Assembly: GCA_021159005.1 (NCBI GenBank)
Contig: JAGGSN010000117.1
Span: 1-49,204, forward strand
Length of the DNA stretch: 49,204 nucleotides
Direction of reading: 5' to 3'
Source of the DNA: Candidatus Zixiibacteriota bacterium
GTDB taxonomy: Bacteria; Zixibacteria; MSB-5A5; UBA10806; 4484-95
The notes beneath the pieces are model-generated. The model had not been told where the DNA came from. It made no database searches and saw only the letters and a program-made list of their open reading frames with translations. Both the position numbers and the translations under genes were made by a program. Each line of letters begins with the position of its first letter. The first letter of the stretch is position 1. This document shows, piece after piece, positions 7,738 through 16,663 of this stretch.

Positions 7738-10700
7738 ATGAAATTTAAAGCTGTAAATTTTCTATTTTTCGCGATGCTGGCAATTCTCTTTATTCTCAGT
7801 TTTGCCAGCGCCAAGGAGAATGAACAATCTCATAAAGCGTATCCGCCTATGACTCTCGATAGCGGCGGCCCGGATGCTTTCGGCTATACCTGGATTGATT
7901 CCGATGAACCAGGCGGACCTGTTTTCGGATGGATTGATATTGCTGATATAGGCACTCCGCTTACGTTGGGTGATGATGACAACCAGGGGCCTTTCGATAT
8001 TGGATTTGATTTCACATTTTATGAGAATACTTTCACCTCAGTAAACATTTGCTCGAATGGCTGGATAACATTCATCGGTACCGAAAATGAATATCTGAAT
8101 ACCTCTATCCCGGATACATCCCGGCCTAATAATTTGCTATCTGTTTTCTGGGATGATTTAGCTCCCAACAATGGCGGCGAGGTTTATTATTACAGTGATT
8201 CCGAACAGGGTATTTTCGTTATTTCATATGATGGCGTTCCCTATTATTTTCAAAGCGGCGCTCTTCATTTCCAGGTTATACTTCATGATAATGGCGATAT
8301 CGTATACCAATATGGCTCTATGGCTGATGCCGGACATGGCAATAATTCCGCAACAATCGGCATAGAGGATGCCATGGGCACGGTAGGTCTTCAAGTTTGC
8401 TGCAATCAGGCTTATATACATGGCGATATGGCGATTCTATTCAATCCTCCAGCGGCATTTGATTTTGATGCAGCGCCAACTGCCTTTGTTTCACCTGCCG
8501 GTTTCGGGCAGGTTGATAATCCTTTTACGCCGGCTGTAGCTTATGCCAACCTTGGAACGCAGAGAATATCTTTTGATGTTTCCCTTATTATTACATTTAA
8601 CGAGCAAGAAGTATATAGAGAAACGGGCGTTATCAACAGTTTGGATCCCGAAAGCGAAATTGATTATTCCTTCCCCGATTATAATCCTATCAATGAAGGA
8701 ACTTATATGTTGTCTGCCATATCTTTTTTTGAGGCCGATGAAGACACTGCCAATGATGTTCTCAATTACGATTTTCTGGTTTTGTCAACTAACTTGCCGC
8801 CTCAAGACCTTGCTGCTGTAAGCAATCAGGACAGCGAAGTGCCGTTAGAATGGTCTGAGCCGGGCGGTTCTGCCTGCTCAACTATTGTTTATGATGACGG
8901 CGTTATTGATAACATGTATTATTTTTGCTCGGCGGAAAATATTAGCGCAAGCCGTTTCGCGGCAGTCGCGCCGATAGAAATTCATGCTGTTTGGGTGCAT
9001 GTATTAACTCTGGGCGATACGCAATGGCCATGGCCGGATGATGCTCACGATCCTGTCGAAATCGGAATCTGGCAAGGTTGCAGCAATCCGGAAACGCAGA
9101 TATATTCGGAAATAACAACCTGCTCGCCGGGTGAGGATATAAATCTTTTTTTCGATCCTCCGTTAATTTGCTCAACTGACGAAATGTGGGTATCTTTTAA
9201 CAACACAACCAATGTAGGTCCGTATGACGCTCTTTGCCTTGATGCTTATACGGATTACCCGGAAAATAAATGGGCTCGTATTAGCGGCACCTGGTCTTTG
9301 TATTCAAATATTGATGGCGACAACTTTATAAGAGCCTCTATACGTTCCAATGGCAACAACATAGTCTTAACACCGGCTAATCCATATATGGACGATAATC
9401 CGGTTGCTCTTGATACGGAGCTTTTGCTTGGCTATAATCTTTATCGCTCTCTTACACCAGATGTTCCTGTTGATGAAGAACACAAAATTAATTCCGGCTA
9501 TCTTGGTGAAACCGAATACAATGACAATGATGTTGAAAACGGCGTTACTTACTATTATGTCTGCACCGCAGTATACGATAATGACGGCGATATTGAAGAA
9601 TCGGAACCATCAAATGAAGTTTCGGCAACGCCTTGCGCTCCGGGCGAACTAATAGTCAATCCATATGAAATCAGCGATACGGTTGATTTCGGCGGTATTG
9701 CTTACATTGCTTTAACCCTGACCAATGATGGCGGCTTACCGGTAAATTTCTCTATCGAAACAACAACCGAAGACAGACTTTACACAGCCGATGCTCCATA
9801 CAGACATGGCATTGCATCCGCTAAGCGCTACAGCAATAGCTCCGAGTATGACAAGTCATGCACTGCTCCCGATAAGCGCTTCCTGCCGGTTGCTCTTGGT
9901 TTTGGCGGTCCTGATGAATTTGGCTACAAATGGATTGATTCGGATGAGCCAAACGGGGCATCTTTTAATTGGCTTGATATTGCCGGCTATGGCAGCCCGC
10001 TTTATATGGCTGATGATGACAACCAGGGGCCATTCAATATGGCATTCCAGTTCCCGTTCTATGGTCAAACATTCTCAAGTTTCAGGATTTGCTCGAACGG
10101 ATTTATCTCATTCACAAGCGACGATAATGATTATAATAATGGAGAAATTCCCGCTTCGGATTCTCCCGAAAACCTTATAGCGCCGTTCTGGGAAGATTTA
10201 GCGCCTAATGATGGCGGCATGATATACTGGCTAACCAATGAGAACATGACAGTTGTTTCTTATGTTGATGTTCCCGCCTATGACTATGGTAATGGAACCG
10301 GACCGTTTACTTTCCAGGTTATTTTCTATCCTGACGGCAAGATTAAATATCAGTATCTCGATATGAATCCTCCCTTTGACTATTGTACCATAGGCATTCA
10401 GGATGCTTCCGGAACAATCGGTTTGCAGGTAGTTTGTAATGCGCCTTATGTCCACAATGATTTGGCTATTATACTCAAAGCTGGTTGGCTAAGCGTAAAT
10501 ACATCTTCTGGCGTGGTGCCGGCAGGCGGCGAGTTTGAGGTCGGGATAATTATGAATGCCTCCGATTTGGATGAAGGCGCCTACTATGGCGATATCCTCA
10601 TTTGTTCCTATGATGAAAACCATCAGCTTGATGATATTGATGTGCCGGCTACCCTAATAGTAGGTGATACTACAGGTATCGAGAATGAAAATATCGCTTT

Positions 10701-10968
10701 GACTGCCGCATATTCGCTGAGCCAGAACTACCCCAACCCATTCAACGCCCAAACCGCAATCAACTTTGCACTTCCCGAAGCGTCAGATGTAGAATTGTCT
10801 GTCTATAATATACTTGGACAGAAAGTCGCAACGCTTGTTGATGGCTTTAAGCAAGCCGGTTATCACACTGTCAGCTGGAAGGCAGTAAATGTGTCATCGG
10901 GCATCTACTATTACAAAATCACTACCGGAGATTTTATTAAAGTTAATCAAATGACATTGCTTAAGTAA
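7738..10968 (+). CDS. Large secreted protein with duplicated beta domain and T9SS-type sorting end
   Basis: A 1076-residue protein with a signal peptide (about 1-25, ending FASAKE). Two copies of a domain of about 200 residues lie at roughly 42-238 and 720-920; both contain GYxWIDSDEP, the DDDNQGPF motif, ICSNG and an FWxDLAPN stretch. Between them are a CARDB-like segment (about 240-345), a beta domain with many aromatic residues and a fibronectin-III-like domain near 575-630. The last 80 residues carry YPNPFN, SVYNILGQKV and a SGIYYYKI end, the type A C-terminal sorting domain used by type IX secretion and related FCB systems. It is probably exported and bound at the cell surface. No catalytic motif was found. 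Confidence 0.8.
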   Translation: MKFKAVNFLFFAMLAILFILSFASAKENEQSHKAYPPMTLDSGGPDAFGYTWIDSDEPGGPVFGWIDIADIGTPLTLGDDDNQGPFDIGFDFTFYENTFTSVNICSNGWITFIGTENEYLNTSIPDTSRPNNLLSVFWDDLAPNNGGEVYYYSDSEQGIFVISYDGVPYYFQSGALHFQVILHDNGDIVYQYGSMADAGHGNNSATIGIEDAMGTVGLQVCCNQAYIHGDMAILFNPPAAFDFDAAPTAFVSPAGFGQVDNPFTPAVAYANLGTQRISFDVSLIITFNEQEVYRETGVINSLDPESEIDYSFPDYNPINEGTYMLSAISFFEADEDTANDVLNYDFLVLSTNLPPQDLAAVSNQDSEVPLEWSEPGGSACSTIVYDDGVIDNMYYFCSAENISASRFAAVAPIEIHAVWVHVLTLGDTQWPWPDDAHDPVEIGIWQGCSNPETQIYSEITTCSPGEDINLFFDPPLICSTDEMWVSFNNTTNVGPYDALCLDAYTDYPENKWARISGTWSLYSNIDGDNFIRASIRSNGNNIVLTPANPYMDDNPVALDTELLLGYNLYRSLTPDVPVDEEHKINSGYLGETEYNDNDVENGVTYYYVCTAVYDNDGDIEESEPSNEVSATPCAPGELIVNPYEISDTVDFGGIAYIALTLTNDGGLPVNFSIETTTEDRLYTADAPYRHGIASAKRYSNSSEYDKSCTAPDKRFLPVALGFGGPDEFGYKWIDSDEPNGASFNWLDIAGYGSPLYMADDDNQGPFNMAFQFPFYGQTFSSFRICSNGFISFTSDDNDYNNGEIPASDSPENLIAPFWEDLAPNDGGMIYWLTNENMTVVSYVDVPAYDYGNGTGPFTFQVIFYPDGKIKYQYLDMNPPFDYCTIGIQDASGTIGLQVVCNAPYVHNDLAIILKAGWLSVNTSSGVVPAGGEFEVGIIMNASDLDEGAYYGDILICSYDENHQLDDIDVPATLIVGDTTGIENENIALTAAYSLSQNYPNPFNAQTAINFALPEASDVELSVYNILGQKVATLVDGFKQAGYHTVSWKAVNVSSGIYYYKITTGDFIKVNQMTLLK

Positions 10969-10975
10969 ATTTTTT

Positions 10976-11008
10976 GCGTCAGGATAGAGGCTTGCGACAT
11001 CCTGACGC
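10976..11008. repeat. REP-like palindrome, family A
   Basis: GCGTCAGGAT and ATCCTGACGC form perfect 10-base arms around a 13-base centre containing GAGGCTTGCGAC, the same orientation as the copy at 16031. It lies seven bases after the secreted-protein stop codon and may act as its 3' hairpin. Confidence 0.8.
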
Positions 11009-11025
11009 CAGTGAACGGCTCCGCT

Positions 11026-11074
11026 ATAGGCGGACTCTTCTGCCAGAGCTGTCGGAAGTAGCTTCCGACAGCAC
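11026..11074. repeat. Palindrome family E with a CTGTCGGAAG hairpin
   Basis: GCTGTCGGAAG at 11048-11058 pairs with CTTCCGACAGC at 11062-11072. The preceding CCGCTATAGGCGGACTCTTCTG and this hairpin recur as a reverse complement at 13137-13190, so inverted copies stand on either side of the xerD-like and GGDEF genes. Confidence 0.7.
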
Positions 11075-11120
11075 AGAAACCCTCTGCAATAAGGTCTTTT
11101 TTTATTTTATGCCGATATAA

Positions 11121-11150
11121 TTGACAGCGGCATTGAGTGTAGTTTATAAT
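11121..11150 (+). promoter_or_regulatory. Consensus sigma-70 promoter of the Xer gene, leaderless geometry
   Basis: TTGACA at 11121-11126 and TATAAT at 11145-11150 are perfect consensus boxes 18 bases apart. The expected transcript start, six to eight bases past the -10 box, is the A of the ATG at 11157. The TTG that would extend the frame upstream is the -35 box itself. Confidence 0.75.
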
Positions 11151-11156
11151 ACAGGT

Positions 11157-12044
11157 ATGCATGATATAGCCGAAATATACTTAGAAAGCATGCGCTTAGA
11201 GAAAGGTTCATCGCCCAATAGCATAGAGGCTTACAGCCATGATTTGTATCGGTTTATGGAACATTTCGCGAATAAAAAAATAACAGAGATTTCGCCGCTT
11301 GATATAACCGATTACCTTATAACGCTTCAACAAGCAAATCTGTCATCAAGCTCGATTGGGCGAAGTCTAAGCGTTATAAAGGGGTTTTTCAAATATGCAG
11401 TCCGGATTGGGAAAATCAACATCAACCCGGCAAATAACATAGCCGGCCCTAAAATCTTTCGGCCATTGCCCGAAACGTTGACGATTAAACAGGTTATAAA
11501 GATTCTGGAAATGCCCGATACTAATACTCTACTTGGCATACGCGATAGAGCGCTGTTGGAGTTCTTATACGGAACCGGAGCTAGAATCTCCGAGGCATTA
11601 AACTGCCGAAAGGATGATTTAATCCCGGAGATGATGTTGGTGAGATTGTTTGGAAAAGGAAAAAAAGAGAGAGTTGTGCCATTAGGTATGGCTGGCTGGC
11701 AGGCATTAAAAATTTATTTAGAGAATGCAAGACCTAAGCTTGCCAATAATAAAAGCGCTGATTATATGTTCTTAGGCAGCCGCGGCAACCCGCTTCAAAG
11801 AATGACCGGTTGGAGAATCGTGAAAAAATATTGTCTGATAGCGGGTATTGACAAGAATATTTCGCCGCATACCTTTCGCCACAGTTTCGCCAGTCATTTG
11901 CTTATGGGCGGCGCGGATCTTTTAGCTGTGCAGGAATTGCTCGGACATGCCGATATATCAACAACGGAGATATATACGCACTTAGACCGCGATTTTATAA
12001 TCTCTGAACATCGAGAGTTTCATCCACGGGAGAAATGGAATTAA
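11157..12044 (+). CDS. Tyrosine recombinase XerC/XerD type
   Basis: A 295-residue tyrosine site-specific recombinase, the usual length for XerC/XerD, which resolve chromosome dimers at dif. An N-terminal SAM-like core-binding domain spans about 1-90. The catalytic domain shows R143 (GTGARISE), K167 (FGKGKKER), H238 and R241 (HTFRHSF), H264 (LLGHADIS) and the nucleophile Y273 (TEIYTHL), with spacing nearly the same as in E. coli XerD. The ATG at 11157 is preferred over the upstream TTG at 11121, which is part of the promoter. No integrase-type extra domain or flanking att site suggests a mobile element, so a housekeeping role is likely. It overlaps the next gene by TAATG. Confidence 0.92.
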   Translation: MHDIAEIYLESMRLEKGSSPNSIEAYSHDLYRFMEHFANKKITEISPLDITDYLITLQQANLSSSSIGRSLSVIKGFFKYAVRIGKININPANNIAGPKIFRPLPETLTIKQVIKILEMPDTNTLLGIRDRALLEFLYGTGARISEALNCRKDDLIPEMMLVRLFGKGKKERVVPLGMAGWQALKIYLENARPKLANNKSADYMFLGSRGNPLQRMTGWRIVKKYCLIAGIDKNISPHTFRHSFASHLLMGGADLLAVQELLGHADISTTEIYTHLDRDFIISEHREFHPREKWN

Positions 12045-13024
12045 TGCCGACAGAAATGACCACAAAGCCGGATTATAAGGAAAAGGCTGAAACACAGAAA
12101 TTCCACTGCGCTTTAATCCAGAAAGGCACCGCAGTAGAGGATCGGATTCTGCGGTCAATCGGGTCGTATGAAGTTGTTATCCATAAGATTTCAAATATCG
12201 ATGAGATATTAACTCATTGCCATCGGGCAAAGCTGGAGATGATTGTAATCGCAGGCAATGGTCCCTCCGATTGGATGATGGAATTCATTCGCAGAATCAA
12301 ACGCGATTCTACGCTTCAATTTATCCCTATAATTATGTTTCATCCGGCTCCGGCAAGGGATATACTTATCGAAGCATACCGAAGCGGCATTGATGAGGTT
12401 ATTACAAACTTCTGGGATTATGCGTTGGTTACCGCCAAAATGGAAATGCTCATAAACCGTTCAAAGCGCGATCTTTCAGTCAATCCGACAACCAAACTGC
12501 CGGGTCCATCGGCAATTGAAAAAGAAATCAATACCCGACTTCAGAACGATGAAAATATAGCTGTTTGCTATGGCGATTTAGATAATTTTAAAGCCTATAA
12601 TGATTATCACGGTTATGTTTATGGCGACAAAATAATCTTGCTGGTTTCATATATAATTCGTAATACCGTCCATGATTTAGTTGAAAACGGTTTTGTTGGT
12701 CATATTGGCGGTGATGATTTTGTTTATATAATTCCTTTGTCGAAGGTGGATATAGTATGTAAAAAAATTATCGAAATATTCGACAGGGTTATTCCATTCA
12801 AATACAGCCATGCCGATCGTGAAGCAGGATATATTGATGTTATCAATAGAAAAGGCGAGATGGAAAGATTTCCTATAATGACCCTATCGATTGCTGTCTT
12901 GCCTAATCAAAGGCATACATTTACGCACATTGGCGAAATGTCACATATGATTGCGGACTTAAAAAAATATACTAAAACGCTGTCGGGTTCTAATTATATG
13001 ATAGAACGCCGGAAAAAGTATTAG
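12044..13024 (+). CDS. GGDEF protein with a degenerate receiver domain
   Basis: The start at 12044 shares its A with the upstream stop (TAATG) and has GGGAGA ten bases upstream, better than the ATG at 12035. Residues of about 20-140 look like a receiver fold, but the phosphoryl-accepting Asp position reads VIAGNGPSDW, so the site seems lost. A GGDEF diguanylate cyclase domain follows, with GDLDNFKAYNDYHG for metal and substrate contact and a GGDDF signature near 222-226 in place of GGDEF or GGEEF. Cyclic-di-GMP synthesis is likely but reduced activity is possible. Coupling to a Xer recombinase gene is unusual and may be chance. Confidence 0.8.
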   Translation: MPTEMTTKPDYKEKAETQKFHCALIQKGTAVEDRILRSIGSYEVVIHKISNIDEILTHCHRAKLEMIVIAGNGPSDWMMEFIRRIKRDSTLQFIPIIMFHPAPARDILIEAYRSGIDEVITNFWDYALVTAKMEMLINRSKRDLSVNPTTKLPGPSAIEKEINTRLQNDENIAVCYGDLDNFKAYNDYHGYVYGDKIILLVSYIIRNTVHDLVENGFVGHIGGDDFVYIIPLSKVDIVCKKIIEIFDRVIPFKYSHADREAGYIDVINRKGEMERFPIMTLSIAVLPNQRHTFTHIGEMSHMIADLKKYTKTLSGSNYMIERRKKY

Positions 13025-13353
13025 CCCGGATTAATCATAAAATCCATTTTGTTATTAGAAGTCAGCTTTTAATCCCATAGACAATAATATAATAGAAGCA
13101 ATATCAGGAACCAATTAAGAATACAGAGTTTTTTGTGCTGTCGGAAGTTACTTCCAACAATTCTGACAGAAGAGTCCGCCTATAACGGATTAAAATTTAT
13201 GAATAATCCGGGCTATAACTATATCTAAAAACAGCCAAAACCCATCTATCTAAATCAGTTGACTTTAACCTGCTAAATTTATACATTGAAGCCCAATTGA
13301 ATATTGGAAATAATTAAACTTTTACGATAATTCCTCAACGAAAGGATTACTGA
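13025..13353. other. 330-base gap: family E repeat copy and operon leader
   Basis: No gene is seen. Positions 13137-13190 carry an inverted, partly decayed copy of the element at 11026-11074 (GTGCTGTCGGAAG, then CAGAAGAGTCCGCC). The last hundred bases hold the promoter listed at 13259-13287. Confidence 0.6.
13259..13287 (+). promoter_or_regulatory. Probable promoter of the HMG-CoA operon
   Basis: TTGACT (13259-13264) and TACATT (13282-13287) lie 17 bases apart, with five and four of six consensus matches. The predicted leader before the ATG at 13354 is about 60 bases and contains an AAAGGA ribosome site. Confidence 0.5.
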
Positions 13354-14406
13354 ATGGTTGGAATTGTTGGATATGGAGCTTATCTACCCCGCAACCGAAT
13401 TAAAGTTGAAGAGATAGCCAAAGTTTGGGGCACGGATGCTGTAAGCTTTAAAAAAGGTATGATGCTTCAGGAAAAATCGGTGCCATGTCCTGATCAGGAT
13501 ACTATCACGATGTCGGTAGAAGCCGCTCGCCGTGCTATAACGCGAGCCGGTATCGACCCATCAAAAGTGGGAGCTATTTACATCGGATCAGAATCTCATC
13601 CCTATGCGGTTAAGCCATCCGGCACGACCTTAGCCGAGGCTATCGGCGCAGTTCCCGATTGTCATTGCGCCGATTTCGAGTTTGCCTGCAAAGCCGGCTC
13701 GGAGGGCATGTTTGTGGCTATGGGCTTAGTCAAAGCAGGTGAAATCGAATACGGCATCGCAGTAGGCGGCGATACCTCACAAGGTGCTCCCGGTGATGCC
13801 TTAGAGTACTCTGCCTCTGCCGGAGCAGCGGCGTTTGTGATGGGCAAAGATAAACTTGTTGCCGAATGCCTTTACACGCATTCTTTTATGACTGATACGC
13901 CCGATTTTTGGCGGCGCGAACACCAGTTCTACCCCCGTCACGCCTCGCGTTTTACCGGCGAACCTGCCTATTTTAAGCATACTCTGGGTTGTGCTAATGC
14001 TATCATGGAAAAAGCCAATATGAAGCCGGCTGATTTTGATTATGCGGTTTTCCATCAGCCAAACGGCAAATTCCCGATGATGGCCAGCAAAAAGCTTGGC
14101 TTTACAAAAGAACAGGTAGAGCAAGGCTGGTTGTCGCCGCTTTTGGGCAACACTTACTCCGGCGCTTCCCCGATAGGATTAACTGCGGTTTTGGATATCG
14201 TCAAACCCGGCGATAAAATCCTAATGGTATCTTATGGTTCCGGTTCTGGCAGTGATGGTTTCATCTGGCAGGCAACCGACCGTATTACAGAAGTACAGGA
14301 TATGGTAGCGCAAACGAGGGCTCAGCTTGAATCAGACCGCCGGAAATATCTTGATTATGGTACTTATTCGAAATATCGCGGCAAGATTAAGAAGCTTAGT
14401 TCATAA
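13354..14406 (+). CDS. Hydroxymethylglutaryl-CoA synthase, archaeal type
   Basis: A 350-residue thiolase-fold enzyme of the archaeal HMG-CoA synthase group, which joins acetyl-CoA and acetoacetyl-CoA to HMG-CoA and can act reversibly. It opens with VGIVGYGAYLPRNRI. The catalytic triad is visible as Glu in GSESHPY near 80, the acyl-accepting Cys at 112 (FACKAGSEGM) and a His in FHQPNGKFP near 230. GNTYSGASPIGL and YGSGSGSDGF close the fold. The C-terminal tail with basic residues is typical of the archaeal form. It leads a thiolase gene and a DUF35 gene, the same three-gene set that forms a channelling complex in archaea. Bacterial MvaS proteins are longer and read differently. Confidence 0.93.
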   Translation: MVGIVGYGAYLPRNRIKVEEIAKVWGTDAVSFKKGMMLQEKSVPCPDQDTITMSVEAARRAITRAGIDPSKVGAIYIGSESHPYAVKPSGTTLAEAIGAVPDCHCADFEFACKAGSEGMFVAMGLVKAGEIEYGIAVGGDTSQGAPGDALEYSASAGAAAFVMGKDKLVAECLYTHSFMTDTPDFWRREHQFYPRHASRFTGEPAYFKHTLGCANAIMEKANMKPADFDYAVFHQPNGKFPMMASKKLGFTKEQVEQGWLSPLLGNTYSGASPIGLTAVLDIVKPGDKILMVSYGSGSGSDGFIWQATDRITEVQDMVAQTRAQLESDRRKYLDYGTYSKYRGKIKKLSS

Positions 14407-14439
14407 CCCCATTTTGAATAGAATTTTGGAGGATAATAA

Positions 14440-15600
14440 ATGAGAGATGTTGCAATAATCGGTATCGGGATGAACAAATGGGGAGAACTCTGGAAAACGT
14501 CGATCCGTGATCTGATTGCCCAGAGCACCATGTTGGCTCTTGATGATGCCGGTTTGGATAAAGTCGAGGCGATGTATATAGGCTGTATGTCATCCGGGTT
14601 GTTTACCGACCAGGAGCATTTAGCCGCAATCGGGCCTGATTATTCCGGTCTGTGTCCTATCCCGGCTACTCGCGTAGAATCAGCTTGCGCGTCCGGCGGA
14701 TTAGCGGTGCGTTCGGCATATATGCATATAGCCTCAGGCATGGCAGATGTAGTCATGGCAGTAGGTGTCGAGAAAATGACCGATGTTGACGGCGCTGGAG
14801 CCACTTTCGGCTTAGCCTCCGCCGCCGACCAGGAATACGAAGTATATAATGGCATAACATTCCCCGGCTTGTATGCGATGATGGCTGCTCATCATATGAA
14901 CAAATACGGCACTACGCGCGACCAGCTTGCTCAAGTAGCGGTCAAAAACCATAAAAACGGCAAACTGAACCCCTTAGCTCAGTTCAGGATGGATATCACT
15001 GTTGAACAGGTTAAAAATGCGGTTATGATTGCCGACCCGCTGACTATTTTAGATTGCTCGCCTATTACCGATGGTTCAGCCGCGGTTATTTTGTGTTCTA
15101 TGGATAAAGCCAAAGAGATATGCAAAAAACGGTTGGTCAAAATAATCGGTTCCGGTCATGCCACCGATACAATCCAGCTGGCTCAGCGTGAAGATATTTC
15201 ATATCTGAAATCAACTGAACTGGCCGCCAAACAGGCTTTCGAGATGGCTGGCAAAAAACCGGCTGATATTGATTTTGCCGAGGTGCATGATTGTTTTACA
15301 ATCGCCGAGATTATGGTAATCGAGGCTTTAGGTTTTGTGGATAAGGGCAAAGGCGGCTCTGCTATCGCTGATGGTTTAACTATTATAGAGGGCAAAAAGC
15401 CCGTGAATGCCAGCGGCGGTTTGAAATCAAAAGGTCATCCTGTAGGAGCAACCGGAGTAGCCCAGATTGTCGAACTCACCAAGCAGATTCGCGGTGAGGC
15501 AGACGAGGGGCGTCAGATAAAGAAAGCGGATATTGGATTGGCTCAGAACATGGGCGGCAGCGGCGCCAGCACAGCCGTTCACATCCTGGAGGGTATGTAA
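14440..15600 (+). CDS. Thiolase, archaeal acetyl-CoA acetyltransferase type
   Basis: A 386-residue thiolase of the archaeal/SCP-x-like group that partners DUF35 proteins. The acyl-accepting Cys is C83 in [10 protein letters not shown]. The HDCF motif (about 286) supplies one His, and [14 protein letters not shown] near 330 the other. The second Cys found in classical thiolases is replaced, here by a region reading [10 protein letters not shown], as is usual in this group. A strong ribosome site (TTGGAGG) precedes the ATG. It should interconvert two acetyl-CoA and acetoacetyl-CoA, passing the latter to or from the HMG-CoA synthase encoded 33 bases upstream. Confidence 0.92.
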   Translation: MRDVAIIGIGMNKWGELWKTSIRDLIAQSTMLALDDAGLDKVEAMYIGCMSSGLFTDQEHLAAIGPDYSGLCPIPATRVESACASGGLAVRSAYMHIASGMADVVMAVGVEKMTDVDGAGATFGLASAADQEYEVYNGITFPGLYAMMAAHHMNKYGTTRDQLAQVAVKNHKNGKLNPLAQFRMDITVEQVKNAVMIADPLTILDCSPITDGSAAVILCSMDKAKEICKKRLVKIIGSGHATDTIQLAQREDISYLKSTELAAKQAFEMAGKKPADIDFAEVHDCFTIAEIMVIEALGFVDKGKGGSAIADGLTIIEGKKPVNASGGLKSKGHPVGATGVAQIVELTKQIRGEADEGRQIKKADIGLAQNMGGSGASTAVHILEGM

Positions 15601-15601
15601 T

Positions 15602-15994
15602 ATGTCAGCGCCTAAATACTGGAGAGAAATGCCTCAGAGATACCGCTATGAGGCGGCTAAATGCACAAAATGCGGTAAAGTAAATTTCCCGCCGCGGCTG
15701 GTTTGCCCAGCCTGCGGCGCGCGTGAGTTTGAACAACAGAATATTAACACTGCCGGTAAAGTTGAAACTTTCACAATTATTCGTACTGCGCCTTCTCCTT
15801 TCGTAGACCAGGCGCCTTATCCGATAGCGATTGTCAATCTTGGCGATGATGTAAAAATCCTCTGCCAGATAGCCGATTGCGATCCGGATGAAATAAAAAT
15901 CGGCATGCCTGTTAAGCTCGAATTCAGAATGATACAGAAAGAGGGCGAGGACGGTATTATCTGTTATGGCTACAAAGGCGTTCCGGAATTTTAA
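15602..15994 (+). CDS. DUF35 Zn-ribbon/OB-fold acyl-CoA scaffold protein
   Basis: A 130-residue protein with a rubredoxin-like zinc ribbon (CTKCGK about 21-26 and CPACGA about 37-42) followed by an OB-fold that ends in ICYGYKGVPEF. DUF35 proteins bridge thiolase and HMG-CoA synthase in archaea and share a CoA-binding site between them. The ATG at 15602 overlaps the thiolase stop almost completely (TAATATG), so translation is coupled; a longer frame reading into the thiolase gene is a shadow. The gene completes the archaeal-type three-gene set. A hairpin repeat and a transposase gene follow. Confidence 0.9.
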   Translation: MSAPKYWREMPQRYRYEAAKCTKCGKVNFPPRLVCPACGAREFEQQNINTAGKVETFTIIRTAPSPFVDQAPYPIAIVNLGDDVKILCQIADCDPDEIKIGMPVKLEFRMIQKEGEDGIICYGYKGVPEF

Positions 15995-16030
15995 TTGATA
16001 AATAACGGTTTGAAAAGATAGAAAGTGTGA

Positions 16031-16065
16031 TGTGTCAGGATGGAAGCTTGCGACATCCTGACACA
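16031..16065. repeat. REP palindrome, family A, left of RAYT gene
   Basis: TGTGTCAGGATG and CATCCTGACACA are perfect 12-base arms around gaagcttgcga. It stands 10 bases before the RAYT start codon, in the opposite orientation to the copy at 16633. Confidence 0.9.
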
Positions 16066-16075
16066 AGTATGCTAT

Positions 16076-16663
16076 ATGAGTAGAAATTGGAAAAACTACT
16101 ATATCGATAATGCCGTTCATCATGTAACCGGCACAGTTCATGGCTGGCAGCCAGTATTGATCTATCCTGAAATCTTATCAATATTTTTCCTTGATTTTAA
16201 TCGCATGACAATAAGATGGGATGTTGTTATTATCGGTTTTGTAATAATGCCCGAGCATTTTCATATGTTATTACAAAGTAAACACGCTGAACATATAAAG
16301 AAGTTTATTCAAGGTGGAAGACGTTCTGTGTCTGGTAGAGTCCGTCGTTTGATAGAAGCAAAAAGCTGTGTCTTTAAATCTTTCTGTTTAAAAAATGATA
16401 TTGAACCATCGGTGTTCTATTCAAAAACTGGTGGCAAATCATTGTTCCGGTTCTGGAAAGAAAAGCCCAGAGTTTTACCTTTATCTAAAGAAATTGACAT
16501 TAAAAATAAGCTGGACTATATTCACAATAATCCTGTGAAGAGAGGATTAGTAAAATCACCCGATGAATGGGAGTATTCAAGTTTTGGGTTTTATGCTGAT
16601 AGAAGGCCTGTTGGTTTGCCTATCAGCGCCCAGCGTCAGGATGTCGCAAAGCTTCCATCCTGA
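16076..16663 (+). CDS. REP-associated tyrosine transposase (RAYT, Y1_Tnp)
   Basis: A 195-residue HUH-family transposase. It shows the MPEHFHMLL motif, whose HFH is the metal-binding HUH pair, and DYIHNNPVKRGLV near the end, whose Tyr is the nucleophile. This end signature marks RAYT proteins, which process REP palindromes rather than mobilise a full IS. The start at 16076 is chosen because the alternative ATG at 16040 lies inside a REP. The last ten codons and the stop lie inside the right-hand REP. It sits between the DUF35 and carboxylase genes, in the same direction, so it may be carried on the same transcript. No obvious ribosome site is seen. Confidence 0.9.
   Translation: MSRNWKNYYIDNAVHHVTGTVHGWQPVLIYPEILSIFFLDFNRMTIRWDVVIIGFVIMPEHFHMLLQSKHAEHIKKFIQGGRRSVSGRVRRLIEAKSCVFKSFCLKNDIEPSVFYSKTGGKSLFRFWKEKPRVLPLSKEIDIKNKLDYIHNNPVKRGLVKSPDEWEYSSFGFYADRRPVGLPISAQRQDVAKLPS

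Noticed and set aside
8942-10455. Several open frames on both strands inside the large secreted protein gene
   Set aside because: They are shadows; the 1076-residue frame shows signal peptide, repeats and sorting end.
11121-11156. TTG start giving 12 more residues on the Xer recombinase
   Set aside because: The TTG is the -35 box of a perfect promoter and the extra residues match nothing in the family.
16040-16075. Earlier ATG for the RAYT gene
   Set aside because: It lies inside the left REP, whose copies elsewhere are non-coding.
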